DNA of 64,000 bases, from the NCBI RefSeq assembly GCF_900172375.1, contig NZ_FWFS01000010.1:124001-188000 (forward strand), given 5' to 3'. The notes beneath the pieces were generated by a model. That model saw only the letters and a program-made list of their open reading frames with translations, was not told the origin of the DNA and searched no databases. The stretch is from Aquimixticola soesokkakensis (GTDB lineage Bacteria > Pseudomonadota > Alphaproteobacteria > Rhodobacterales > Rhodobacteraceae). Each line of letters opens with the position of its first letter. The first letter of the stretch is position 1. Shown piece by piece: positions 51,566 to 62,485 of this stretch. The translations under genes were made by a program, and so were the position numbers.

Positions 51566-52297
51566 TCAGGCGGGCTTTGTTGCGACGAAAATCTTTTCGC
51601 CGCGCAAAAGGCCGTGGATGTGAACGTCCGGCTCGGTGGCCGTAACTTCGCGCAAGGAAAACCCTGCGCGCATGATGCGGGTGCGCAAATCAGCGCCGTA
51701 GAACCGAACGTGGTCCTTTTGGCCGAAATGCAGGGTGCGGGCAGCTTTGCCGTCCACCTCCTCGTTTTCATAGGTCGCATCCCAGCCCTCGATCACCGGC
51801 GTGGTGATAAAGGCCACACCGCCGGGCTTGAGGATGCGGAAAATTTCCGCCAGCGCCTTGTCGTCATCCACATGTTCGAGCACGTGGTTGATGATCACCT
51901 TGTCGTAACACGCATCCGGCATGTCGATATCCTCGACATTCAGCACGTGATCAGGCCCGAGACGGGGCGAAATTTCCGCCGTCTCATAGGTCGCGACACG
52001 GGGCTTTACCAATTTGCGCAGATGATGTTCGGCAGCGAAATGCAGCACATTGTCCGTGTCGGCAAAGGGTTCGTCGCGTTCGATCATCAGCGCATATTGC
52101 CGGTGACGCTCAAGCGAGCCGCACCCCGCGCAATGCGCGTCAAACCGCGGCGGATGCCCGAAAGCGGTAAAGTTCCCTTGGTAGCCACACAGCGGACACA
52201 GACGCGGCGTGACGCCGCCCACAGCCTTTTCAAAGCGCTGCATCTGAACCGACACCCGCTCTTTGATGGTCTGTTTTATCTGTGCTTTTGTGGCCAT
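51566..52297 (-). CDS. Class I SAM-dependent methyltransferase inserted between sdhA and sdhB
   Basis: A 243-residue methyltransferase. An N-terminal zinc-ribbon-like segment (CPLCGYQGNF and CAGCGSLERHR) precedes the SAM-binding domain. Its motifs are less canonical: VLHFAAEHHLRK as motif I region, NVEDIDMPDACYDKVIINHVLEHVDDD, and the post-motif FRILKPGGVAFITTPV. Substrate is unknown; the zinc ribbon recalls methyltransferases in polysaccharide and small-molecule clusters. It is 18 bases from sdhB and 61 bases from sdhA, same strand, so it must be transcribed with complex II. Confidence 0.85.
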   Translation of the reverse strand: MATKAQIKQTIKERVSVQMQRFEKAVGGVTPRLCPLCGYQGNFTAFGHPPRFDAHCAGCGSLERHRQYALMIERDEPFADTDNVLHFAAEHHLRKLVKPRVATYETAEISPRLGPDHVLNVEDIDMPDACYDKVIINHVLEHVDDDKALAEIFRILKPGGVAFITTPVIEGWDATYENEEVDGKAARTLHFGQKDHVRFYGADLRTRIMRAGFSLREVTATEPDVHIHGLLRGEKIFVATKPA

Positions 52298-52358
52298 CTG
52301 GCTTTGCTATCCGAAGGAAAGGGGCAGGCACGGCGCAACCGCCCCTGCCCTCATTGGG

Positions 52359-54164
52359 TCAATACACGCGGGCTTTGGGGGCGATGCGCTTGAGGTCGAT
52401 GCCGCCCTCGGCCTGGGTGGTCAGCGGATCGATGTGAACGTCGCGGTAGCTCAGCTCGACCTTGTTGCCATCCACGCGGCTGATGGTGTGCTTGCGCCAG
52501 TTGGCGTCGTCACGATCGGGATAATCCTCATGGGCATGCGCCCCGCGGCTTTCCTTGCGCGCTTCGGCCCCGGCGATGGTCGCCAAAGCGTTGGGCATAA
52601 GGTTGCCAAGTTCCAGCGTTTCCATGAGGTCCGAGTTCCAGACCAGCGAGTGGTCCGTGACTTTCACATCATCGAGTTTACCCGCGATGGAGATCATTTT
52701 CTCCAGACCTTCGGCCAGCGTTTTGTCCGTGCGGAACACGGCCGCATCGGCCTGCATGGTTTTTTGCATTTCCAGACGCAAATCGGCGGTCGCCACCGTG
52801 CCTTTGGCAAAGCGGGTCGCATCGAAACGGTCGAGCGCCTTGTCGATGGAGGCTTTGTTCGCACTCGGCACAGCCGTCGCAGCATCGACCACTTCACCGG
52901 CGCGGATCGCCGCGGCGCGGCCAAAGACCACGAGATCGATCAGCGAGTTCGAGCCGAGGCGGTTTGCCCCGTGCACCGACGCACAGCCCGCTTCGCCAAC
53001 GGCCATCAGACCGGGCACGACAGCGTCCTGATCCTTGGCAGTCGGATTCAGCACTTCGCCCCAGTAGTTGGTCGGAATGCCGCCCATGTTGTAATGCACC
53101 GTGGGCAGGATCGGGATCGGTTCTTTCGTCACATCAACGCCTGCGAAAATCCGCGCGCTTTCCGAAATGCCGGGCAGGCGTTCGTGCAGCGCTTCGGGCG
53201 GCAGGTGATCGAGATGCAGGAACATGTGATCCTTTTCGGGACCGACGCCACGCCCTTCGCGAATTTCCATCGTGATGCAGCGCGAAACCACATCGCGCGA
53301 CGCGAGGTCCTTGTAGGTCGGTGCGTAGCGTTCCATGAACCGCTCGCCTTCGGAGTTGGTCAGATAGCCGCCTTCGCCGCGCGCACCTTCGGTGATCAGA
53401 CAGCCGGACCCGTAGATGCCCGTGGGGTGGAACTGGACGAATTCCATGTCCTGCAGCGCCAGACCCTGACGCGCAACCATGCCACCGCCGTCGCCGGTGC
53501 AGGTGTGGGCCGACGTGGCCGAGAAATAGGACCGGCCATAGCCCCCCGTCGCCAGAACCACCATTTTGGCGGTGAACACGTGAATGGTGCCATCGTCGAG
53601 CTTCCAGCACACCACCCCCTGACACACGCCGTCCTCGGACATGATCAGATCGATGGCGAAATATTCGATGTAGAATTCCGCGTTATGCTTGAGCGACTGA
53701 CCGTAGAGCGTGTGCAGGATCGCGTGGCCGGTGCGGTCAGCAGCCGCGCAGGTGCGCTGCACGGGCGGGCCTTCCCCGAATTCGGTGGTGTGGCCGCCAA
53801 AGGGACGCTGGTAGATCTTGCCCTCTTCGGTGCGCGAGAAGGGCACGCCGTAATGCTCGAGCTCGTAAACCGCTTTGGGGGCTTCGCGCGCGAGATATTC
53901 CATCGCGTCGGTGTCACCGAGCCAGTCCGACCCTTTCACGGTATCGTAGAGGTGCCATTGCCAGCTGTCGGGACCCATGTTGCCCAAAGACGCCGCAATG
54001 CCGCCCTGCGCGGCGACCGTGTGCGAGCGGGTCGGGAAGACCTTGGTCACACAAGCCGTGCGCAGACCCTGTTCAGCCATGCCAAGGGTCGCACGCAGAC
54101 CGGAACCGCCCGCGCCGACAACAACCACGTCATATTCGTGGGTTTCATATTCGTAAGATGCCAT
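52359..54164 (-). CDS. sdhA: Succinate dehydrogenase flavoprotein subunit
   Basis: A 601-residue SdhA. The FAD-binding Rossmann motif is [18 protein letters not shown], the histidine that carries covalent FAD is in [10 protein letters not shown], and the active-site regions include [11 protein letters not shown] and an arginine-containing [15 protein letters not shown]. It oxidises succinate to fumarate in the TCA cycle at the cytoplasmic face of the membrane. It lies 12 bases after sdhD. Confidence 0.98.
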   Translation of the reverse strand: MASYEYETHEYDVVVVGAGGSGLRATLGMAEQGLRTACVTKVFPTRSHTVAAQGGIAASLGNMGPDSWQWHLYDTVKGSDWLGDTDAMEYLAREAPKAVYELEHYGVPFSRTEEGKIYQRPFGGHTTEFGEGPPVQRTCAAADRTGHAILHTLYGQSLKHNAEFYIEYFAIDLIMSEDGVCQGVVCWKLDDGTIHVFTAKMVVLATGGYGRSYFSATSAHTCTGDGGGMVARQGLALQDMEFVQFHPTGIYGSGCLITEGARGEGGYLTNSEGERFMERYAPTYKDLASRDVVSRCITMEIREGRGVGPEKDHMFLHLDHLPPEALHERLPGISESARIFAGVDVTKEPIPILPTVHYNMGGIPTNYWGEVLNPTAKDQDAVVPGLMAVGEAGCASVHGANRLGSNSLIDLVVFGRAAAIRAGEVVDAATAVPSANKASIDKALDRFDATRFAKGTVATADLRLEMQKTMQADAAVFRTDKTLAEGLEKMISIAGKLDDVKVTDHSLVWNSDLMETLELGNLMPNALATIAGAEARKESRGAHAHEDYPDRDDANWRKHTISRVDGNKVELSYRDVHIDPLTTQAEGGIDLKRIAPKARVY

Positions 54165-54176
54165 TTTGGGATCTCC

Positions 54177-54548
54177 TTAAAGCGCGAGGCGAACGAGGCC
54201 GAACAGGCCGGTGGCGATCATGGCGTAGCACAGGAAGGTCACCGCCAGGATCAGCGCCTGACGGGTCAGGCCGCGCGCGTAGTCTTCGATGGCAACCTGA
54301 GCGCCATTCTTGAAATGCACCATGCCGACGATCAGGGTCAGCGCGGCAACGATCGCGGGGAACGGACGGCTGTAGTAGGCGACGACCTCTTCATAGGGCG
54401 CGCCCAGAATGCAACCGAAGGTAAAGACGAACAGCGGCAGCAGGATCGCAAGACCCACGGCAGACACCATCATGCCCCAATGGTGCATGGTGCCCGATTT
54501 TGCGGACCCAAGACCCGAAGCCCGTTTGCGGTCAGTGATATATTGCAT
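54177..54548 (-). CDS. sdhD: Succinate dehydrogenase membrane anchor subunit
   Basis: A 123-residue anchor with three transmembrane helices. The N-terminal SAKSGTMHHWGMMVSA block and the heme/quinone-region HFKNGAQVAIEDYARG are characteristic of alphaproteobacterial SdhD. It forms the membrane part of complex II with SdhC and contributes to quinone and heme b binding. Ten bases separate it from sdhC. Confidence 0.93.
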   Translation of the reverse strand: MQYITDRKRASGLGSAKSGTMHHWGMMVSAVGLAILLPLFVFTFGCILGAPYEEVVAYYSRPFPAIVAALTLIVGMVHFKNGAQVAIEDYARGLTRQALILAVTFLCYAMIATGLFGLVRLAL

Positions 54549-54558
54549 GTCAGGGACC

Positions 54559-54942
54559 TCAGAGAATGATGGCGGTAAGGATGGTCAGCACCAGCGAGGC
54601 ACCAACGGCGATCTTGCCCAGCAATTCGCCCTGCTCGACGTCAAGCATGTAGCCTGCATCCCAAACAAGGTGGCGCAGACCTGCGCAAAAGTGGTACCAG
54701 GCGGCCCAGAGCGAGCCGAACAGCACCAGATCGCCAAACCAGGAGGTGACGAAACCATTGGCCGTTGCAAAGCTTTCGGGACCGGAGGAGGCCGCCAAAA
54801 TCCACCACACGAACATCAGCGACGCGACGATCAGCGCGTTGCCCGTGATGCGGGTCAGGATCGACGTCACCGCCGTCCACTGTTTGCGATAGATCGTGAG
54901 GTGGGGGGAAAGCGGGCGGTTCCCCGTTTTGGCATCAGCCAT
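54559..54942 (-). CDS. sdhC: Succinate dehydrogenase cytochrome b556 subunit
   Basis: A 127-residue SdhC with three transmembrane helices. The family signature RPLSPHLTIYRKQWTAVTSI starts the protein, and HFCAGLRHLVWDAG supplies the heme-ligand histidine region. First gene of the sdhCDA-MT-B operon. The ATG has AAAGGGA seven bases upstream. The promoter region contains a paired palindrome shared with sucC (55074-55104). Confidence 0.95.
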   Translation of the reverse strand: MADAKTGNRPLSPHLTIYRKQWTAVTSILTRITGNALIVASLMFVWWILAASSGPESFATANGFVTSWFGDLVLFGSLWAAWYHFCAGLRHLVWDAGYMLDVEQGELLGKIAVGASLVLTILTAIIL

Positions 54943-55073
54943 GACATGTCCCTTTCGGCTTGCGCGAAGACGCTGGATTTACCCCAAGGTCTTACCGGAT
55001 TCTGCGTCCAAGTCATCACCTGAGAGCGCTAACAACAAGTGAATACCATCCGTTTCGGCGCAAAAAATGGCAT

Positions 55074-55104
55074 TGTGATCACAGTTTTTACCCCCGTGAT
55101 CACA
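55074..55104. promoter_or_regulatory. Paired GTGATCAC palindromes upstream of sdhC
   Basis: TGTGATCACA (55074-55083) and CGTGATCACA (55095-55104) have centres 21 bp apart, 132-162 bases upstream of sdhC. TGTCAGAAA follows on the plus strand at 55111. The same pair, spacing and flanking word occur upstream of sucC. Confidence 0.6.
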
Positions 55105-55162
55105 AATTAATGTCAGAAAGAGTTACCTAAGTTTTTTAGTCGGAAATCAGCGGTTTCGCGGA

Positions 55163-56194
55163 TTACAGCGGCATCAAGGCCCAATAATCGAGATCCAAAA
55201 GCACCCCTTGGGCATATTTGCCATCGGCCCCTTTCAGCGAAAACGCCGGCGTGCCGTGCTTGACGGCCACAAGCCGCAAACGGATCGCGCCGACACCGGG
55301 CGCTGCGGTCGGCGCAATGTCGAGAACCTGCGACCACGCGCGCACTGTGTCCCCTGCAAACAGCGGGCTGACATGCGCACCGGCATTCAGACCCACGATC
55401 ATTTGCGCATTGGCCAGGCCGTTGAAACTTAGCGCGCGGGCCAGTGAAATGACATGGCCCCCATAGATCAACCGCTTGCCGTCCTCGCGGTTGGTCGCAT
55501 CGAAATGGACTTTCGCAGTGTTCTGCCACAAGCGCGTGGCCAACATGTGATCCACCTCTTCGACGGTAACACCGTCCACATGGTCGATCTGTTCGCCCAG
55601 CTCGTAATCGCCAAGGCGATGCGGCTCTCCTGCCTCGCTGAAATCGTATCGCGTGAAATCAAGCCCCTCGGGGACGACCAAATCCTTTGCAGGCACTGCC
55701 CCCGCGAGGTCGGGCACCACGGTGTCGGGGGCCGGTGCATCCGGATTGCCTTTGCGCACCATGACCCAGCGCACATATTCCAACACCGGCTCGTCGCGCT
55801 GGTTCAATCCACGGGTGCGCACATACACAACCCCTGTCTTGCCGTTGGAATTCTGCTTGAGGCCGATCACTTCGCTCACCGCGCGCAGCGTGTCGCCCGC
55901 AAATACGGGCCTTAGCCAGCGCCCTTCGGCATATCCCAGATTGGCCACCGCATTGAGCGAGACATCGGGAACCGTTTTGCCAAACACGGTGTGAAAGGCG
56001 ATCAGATCATCCATCGGCGCGCAGGCAAGCCCGCAGCTTTGCGCAAAAGCATCCGAGGAATAAAGCGCGCCACGGGCGGGATAAAGCGCGTGATACAGCG
56101 CCCGCTCCCCGCCCGACACCGTGCGTGGCACGGCATGCGCAATCACCTGCCCGATCGTGTAATCTTCGAAAAAACGGCCCCGATTGGTCTTCAT
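55163..56194 (-). CDS. mch: Mesaconyl-CoA hydratase (MaoC-like double hot-dog)
   Basis: A 343-residue protein of two MaoC-like hot-dog domains, the size of the Rhodobacter mesaconyl-CoA hydratase. Blocks include GRFFEDYTIGQVIAH at the start, GRWLRPVFAGDTLRAVSEVIG, and the second-domain IYGGHVISLARALSFNGL and HVSPLFAGDTVRAWSQV. The enzyme interconverts mesaconyl-CoA and beta-methylmalyl-CoA in the ethylmalonyl-CoA pathway for acetate and C2 assimilation. The start is set at MKTNRGRF because it gives the known length; the frame continues upstream. The neighbouring CitE-like gene supplies the next CoA-ester step. Confidence 0.9.
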   Translation of the reverse strand: MKTNRGRFFEDYTIGQVIAHAVPRTVSGGERALYHALYPARGALYSSDAFAQSCGLACAPMDDLIAFHTVFGKTVPDVSLNAVANLGYAEGRWLRPVFAGDTLRAVSEVIGLKQNSNGKTGVVYVRTRGLNQRDEPVLEYVRWVMVRKGNPDAPAPDTVVPDLAGAVPAKDLVVPEGLDFTRYDFSEAGEPHRLGDYELGEQIDHVDGVTVEEVDHMLATRLWQNTAKVHFDATNREDGKRLIYGGHVISLARALSFNGLANAQMIVGLNAGAHVSPLFAGDTVRAWSQVLDIAPTAAPGVGAIRLRLVAVKHGTPAFSLKGADGKYAQGVLLDLDYWALMPL

Positions 56195-56199
56195 ACGGT

Positions 56200-56406
56200 T
56201 TAAAGCCTCCCCAGCTTCACCTCCGGCGTGTACTCCACGCCCACAACTTCTTTCACAACGGCCTGTGCGCAGCGCATTTTCTGCGTGGCCGCGTCGAACG
56301 CATAAGAAGGATCCCCGTAGAGGTCCCAGCCCTTCGAGAGGGCTTCTGACACTTTGTGGCAAAAGGCCGAAGTGTCGTCTTCGGTCAAAAGTCTGTATGC
56401 TTTCAT
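56200..56406 (-). CDS. DUF1737 domain protein
   Basis: A 68-residue small protein of the DUF1737 family. The pattern YRLLTEDDTSAFCHKVSEALSKGWDLYGDP is the core of this fold, known only from uncharacterised proteins. It lies five bases upstream of mch and four bases after the NnrU gene on the same strand, so it is part of the mcl2-nnrU-mch run. No function is known. Confidence 0.88.
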   Translation of the reverse strand: MKAYRLLTEDDTSAFCHKVSEALSKGWDLYGDPSYAFDAATQKMRCAQAVVKEVVGVEYTPEVKLGRL

Positions 56407-56410
56407 GGCT

Positions 56411-56965
56411 TTATCCCATCGGAACGGGCGGATAGCCCAGTGCTGTGTGGATAAGCACGATCACCACGAAAGTGACCAGCGTGATCAGACCAAGGCGAAT
56501 ATCGCCCTTCAGCGTCCCGCCCGCGAAGGGTGTTTGATGACCGCGCCGCGCGTTGGTGACCTGCATCGTGACCAGCGCCCAAACCAGCATGAACCCAAAC
56601 AGAATGACCGAGGCAAGATCGCCGTTCACCAGCAAATGCGCAAAGCCCCAGATCGCCGTGCCAAGCAGCATCGGATGCCGGATTTTGGTCCGCAGGCGGC
56701 TTTTGGAATGCGCTGCGACGAACAAAAGCACCGCGAACACCATCAGCAAATTGTTGAGATGCTGCAGGAAGGCAGGCGGCGACCACACGACGATCACGGG
56801 GGCGATGCGATAGCCTGCAATGATCAGGATCAGGGACACAACCGTGACAAGCGCAATGGCCATCCGCCCCCGTTTTTCATCCATGCGGGCTCTGAACTTT
56901 GGGGCGAGCATTTTCGACAGGTGGGGAAAGACCCACAATATCAGACCAATGGCGAGTAAAAACAT
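56411..56965 (-). CDS. NnrU family membrane protein
   Basis: A 184-residue integral membrane protein with five or six hydrophobic helices. It has the NnrU pattern AHSKSRLRTKIRHPMLLGTAIWGFAHLLVNGDLASVILF in pieces. NnrU was named from nitric-oxide reductase regulons, but the family is widespread and its function unknown; no denitrification gene is present here. It shares the run between mcl2 and mch, as in Rhodobacter. The ATG at 56963-56965 is used. Confidence 0.87.
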   Translation of the reverse strand: MFLLAIGLILWVFPHLSKMLAPKFRARMDEKRGRMAIALVTVVSLILIIAGYRIAPVIVVWSPPAFLQHLNNLLMVFAVLLFVAAHSKSRLRTKIRHPMLLGTAIWGFAHLLVNGDLASVILFGFMLVWALVTMQVTNARRGHQTPFAGGTLKGDIRLGLITLVTFVVIVLIHTALGYPPVPMG

Positions 56966-56992
56966 AGCGAGGCCCCTCGGGCTAAGGAAAAA

Positions 56993-57874
56993 TCAGACGC
57001 GAAGAGCGCTGATCGCCTCCGCTTTGGCCAGAGTGAGCTTTGCGCTCGCCACGTGCAAGTTCTCAACAATCTTTCCATCCACGACCGCGACCGCTTCGCC
57101 ACGCGCAAGCGCCGCCTCGAATGCGTCGATCTGGCGGCGGGCAAGGTCGATCTCCGCCTGCGTCGGACCAAAAACCGCGTTCGCAATCTCAAGCTGCGCA
57201 GGGTGGATCAGGGTTTTGCCATCAAAGCCCATATCGCGCCCCTGTTCGCATTCCGCGCGCAGGCCCTCATCATCCTTGAAAGCGTTGAACACCCCGTCGA
57301 GCGCCACAATCGAGCAGGCGCGCGCTGCCATCAGGCACATTTGCAGGCCCGTCATGAGCGGCAGACGATCCGCGCGAAACCGCGCGCCAAGGTCTTTGGC
57401 CAGATCGTTGGTGCCCAAAACAAACCCTGCCATGCGCGGGTGTGCGGCGATTTCGAGCGCATTGAGACAGCCGAGCGGCGTTTCCATCATCGCCCAAAGC
57501 GGCACATCGGGGATGGCCTGTGCCAGCTCTTCGACCATCGCCGCATCGTTCACCTTGGGCAACAGAATGCCATCGACATCGAGACCCGCAAAGGCCGCCA
57601 CATCGTCGCGCCCCCAGGGGGTATCAAAGCCGTTCACCCGCACGATTTTCGCCCGCGCGCCATATCCGCCCGCTTGCAAACTTTGGGCCAGCACCGCGCG
57701 GGCTGTCGGTTTTTCATCCGGTGCAACGGCATCCTCAAGGTCAAACAGGATCGCATCGCACGCCAGCGTCTTGGCCTTTTCCAAGGCCCGCTCTTTCGAG
57801 CCGGGGATATAGAGTGCCGAGCGCCATGGCCGTGCGCGCAGCCCTGAGATGTCTCCAAGATCGCCTTGCGTCAT
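56993..57874 (-). CDS. mcl2: CitE-family (3S)-malyl-CoA thioesterase / CoA-ester lyase
   Basis: A 293-residue HpcH/CitE TIM-barrel protein: RSALYIPGSKERALEKA, DAILFDLEDAVAPDEK, KIVRVNGFDTPWG, LLPKVND, MMETPLG, LGTNDLAKDLG and GKTLIHPAQ. The family cleaves or hydrolyses malyl-CoA-like thioesters. Rhodobacter has two paralogues: Mcl1, the lyase, and Mcl2, the (3S)-malyl-CoA thioesterase. The N-terminal and LPGS-type residues here resemble Mcl2, and Mcl2 in Rhodobacter lies near mch, so thioesterase is the more likely role. Lyase activity cannot be excluded. The ATG at 57872-57874 follows AGAGGAAA. Confidence 0.82.
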   Translation of the reverse strand: MTQGDLGDISGLRARPWRSALYIPGSKERALEKAKTLACDAILFDLEDAVAPDEKPTARAVLAQSLQAGGYGARAKIVRVNGFDTPWGRDDVAAFAGLDVDGILLPKVNDAAMVEELAQAIPDVPLWAMMETPLGCLNALEIAAHPRMAGFVLGTNDLAKDLGARFRADRLPLMTGLQMCLMAARACSIVALDGVFNAFKDDEGLRAECEQGRDMGFDGKTLIHPAQLEIANAVFGPTQAEIDLARRQIDAFEAALARGEAVAVVDGKIVENLHVASAKLTLAKAEAISALRV

Positions 57875-58099
57875 GATTCTAATTTCCTCTCGCAATATTA
57901 TTGCGCAGAAAGTCACAGTTTTGCATCTTATAGCAAGCGAAAATGTGCCGCATTGCAGAAACTCTGCCCAAAACCGCGTCAGACATTGGTCGTAGCGGCG
58001 CGCGCTGGCCCCACGCGCGGCCCGTTAACCAAACTTTGACGCCCGAGGCGCAGGCTTATGGCACCAAACCCCGATCACCCTTGCTGCAAAGGACCGGAT

Positions 58100-59759
<1,660 letters not shown>

Positions 59760-59783
59760 GCCAGAGTCCAAGATCAGTTCAGC

Positions 59784-59814
59784 AAAGGCCGCCCCCGCAC
59801 AGAGGGCGGCCTTT
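59784..59814 (+). terminator. Terminator of mdh
   Basis: AAAGGCCGCCC and GGGCGGCCTTT pair in a perfect 11-bp stem with a 9-base loop, ending TTTGTCGTTT. It starts 25 bases past the mdh stop. Confidence 0.88.
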
Positions 59815-59913
59815 GTCGTTTCAGCACAGCCTGACGGCACGTGTTTCGCGTTTTCGCCCGATTCCTGACCGGAATGCCTGTAAAACTGCCGCGCTGCAGC
59901 AGTTAGCGATAAC

Positions 59914-59944
59914 TGTGATCACACCCTTATATCGTGTGATCACA
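59914..59944. promoter_or_regulatory. Paired TGTGATCACA palindromes upstream of sucC
   Basis: Two exact copies of TGTGATCACA (59914-59923 and 59935-59944), centres 21 bp apart, lie 108-138 bases upstream of the sucC ATG. TGTCAGAAA follows at 59947. The arrangement is shared with the sdhC region, which suggests one dimeric regulator binding two sites on the same DNA face. Confidence 0.65.
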
Positions 59945-60051
59945 AATGTCAGAAACTTGCCTGACTCACGGGGTTTTGCGAGAAAAACCGTTTATTCATA
60001 CATGCCGCCTATGCCATGACAGGGACAATCGAACCAGCATGGGACACGTTC

Positions 60052-61245
60052 ATGAACATCCATGAATATCAAGCGAAGGCTCTTCTTCGCGAATATGGCG
60101 CACCAGTTTCCGACGGCCGCGCCGTACTCAAGGCAGAAGATGCCAAATCCGCAGCAGGCGAGCTTGACGGCCCGCTCTGGGTTGTCAAAGCCCAGATCCA
60201 CGCAGGTGGGCGCGGCAAAGGTAAGTTTGTCGAAGCCGAAGCCGGCGAAAAAGGCGGCGTGCGTCTTGCCAAATCGGTCGAGGAAGCCGCCGAGATGGCC
60301 AAGCAGATGCTCGGCAAAACGCTTGTGACGCACCAGACCGGTCCGGCGGGCAAACAAGTCAACCGCATCTATATCGAAGACGGCTCGGACATCGAGCGCG
60401 AACTCTACCTCGCGCTGCTCGTGGACCGCGTGTCCTCGCGCGTCTCTGTTGTCTGCTCCACCGAGGGCGGCATGGACATCGAGGAAGTGGCCGAGTCCAC
60501 CCCCGAGAAAATCGTCAGCTTCTCGATCGACCCCGCGGCGGGCTATCAGGCCTACCACGGTCGCCGCGTTGCCTTCACGCTGGGTCTGACCGGCGCGGCC
60601 GTGAAACAGATGGTCGCGCTGCTTGGCAAACTTTACCAAGCCTTCATCGAGAAGGACATGGAGCAGCTGGAAATCAACCCGCTGATCGTCATGCCCGATG
60701 GCAACCTCAAAGTGCTCGACGCCAAAGTCGGCTTTGACGGCAACGCCATCTATCGTCACCCCGATATCGCCAACCTGCGCGACGAGACGGAAGAAGATTC
60801 CAAAGAACTCGCCGCGTCGAAATACGACCTCAACTATATCGCTCTGGACGGCGAAATCGGGTGCATGGTCAACGGTGCGGGTCTGGCGATGGCCACGATG
60901 GACATCATCAAACTCTACGGTGCCGAACCTGCCAACTTCCTCGATGTGGGTGGCGGTGCGACCAAGGAGAAAGTCACCGAAGCCTTCAAGATCATCACCT
61001 CTGACCCCAACGTCAAAGGCATCCTCGTGAACATCTTCGGCGGGATCATGCGCTGCGATGTCATCGCCGAGGGCGTGATCGCTGCGGTCAAGGAAGTCGG
61101 TCTGCAGGTGCCGCTCGTTGTGCGTCTCGAAGGCACCAATGTCGAACTGGGCAAAGAGATCATCCAGAACTCCGGCCTCAACGTGATCGCTGCGGACGAC
61201 CTGAAAGACGGCGCGCAGAAGATCGTTAAAGCAGTGAAAGGCTAA
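60052..61245 (+). CDS. sucC: Succinyl-CoA synthetase (ADP-forming) beta subunit
   Basis: A 397-residue SucC. The ATP-grasp domain spans about 1-240 ([43 protein letters not shown]) and the CoA-ligase part follows ([37 protein letters not shown]). With SucD it makes ATP or GTP and succinate from succinyl-CoA. First gene of a unit with a small lipoprotein, sucD and sucA. The ATG at 60052 is chosen over an in-frame ATG 12 codons earlier because it gives the universal N-terminus. Confidence 0.97.
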   Translation: MNIHEYQAKALLREYGAPVSDGRAVLKAEDAKSAAGELDGPLWVVKAQIHAGGRGKGKFVEAEAGEKGGVRLAKSVEEAAEMAKQMLGKTLVTHQTGPAGKQVNRIYIEDGSDIERELYLALLVDRVSSRVSVVCSTEGGMDIEEVAESTPEKIVSFSIDPAAGYQAYHGRRVAFTLGLTGAAVKQMVALLGKLYQAFIEKDMEQLEINPLIVMPDGNLKVLDAKVGFDGNAIYRHPDIANLRDETEEDSKELAASKYDLNYIALDGEIGCMVNGAGLAMATMDIIKLYGAEPANFLDVGGGATKEKVTEAFKIITSDPNVKGILVNIFGGIMRCDVIAEGVIAAVKEVGLQVPLVVRLEGTNVELGKEIIQNSGLNVIAADDLKDGAQKIVKAVKG

Positions 61246-61249
61246 GGCG

Positions 61250-61417
61250 ATGCGCGGTTTGTTGATTGCTTCGCTCACAATCCTGACCCTGTCAGGCTGT
61301 GAATTGCGTCAGGATATGGTTGGGTCGGCGTCCTGTTCGGGCTTCCCCGATGTGGAAACACACAACCTGCCTGTGCGCTGCGGTCCGCAAGCCGCCTCGC
61401 CCTACGCTTCGCGCTGA
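61250..61417 (+). CDS. Small lipoprotein between sucC and sucD
   Basis: A 55-codon frame, ATG at 61250-61252 and TGA at 61415-61417. The product starts with a lipoprotein signal: MRGLLIASLTILTLSGC, where the LSGC lipobox puts the lipidated cysteine at residue 17. The short mature part has two more cysteines (ASCSGF and VRCGP) about 15 residues apart that could form a disulphide. AAGG precedes the ATG and the gene lies four bases after the sucC stop, so it is co-expressed with succinyl-CoA synthetase. No family recognised. The periplasmic or outer-membrane position of the product does not match a TCA-cycle role. Confidence 0.72.
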   Translation: MRGLLIASLTILTLSGCELRQDMVGSASCSGFPDVETHNLPVRCGPQAASPYASR

Positions 61418-61482
61418 GCGCCCCCCTGAGCAGCGGGCCGTGCGCGGCCCGTTCCAGCACCCAATTCTGAGGAGTTTGACCC

Positions 61483-62370
<888 letters not shown>

Positions 62371-62409
62371 TTTCCACCCCGAGGCCCTTATTCCTCGTGA
62401 CATCAAAGA

Positions 62410-62434
62410 CCTGCGCCCCCAGCATGGGCGCAGG
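62410..62434 (+). other. Intercistronic hairpin between sucD and sucA
   Basis: CCTGCGCCC and GGGCGCAGG form a perfect 9-bp stem with a 7-base loop. There is no T tract, so it is probably an mRNA-stabilising or processing element rather than a terminator. Confidence 0.55.
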
Positions 62435-62485
62435 ATTATCCACATCAAGGGGCCGCGAGTTGCCCCCCTATCGCAGGTCAAAGCC

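Noticed and set aside
52263-54569. A 768-codon plus-strand frame opposite sdhA
   Set aside because: Antisense to the unmistakable sdhA; low-information Arg/His-rich translation.
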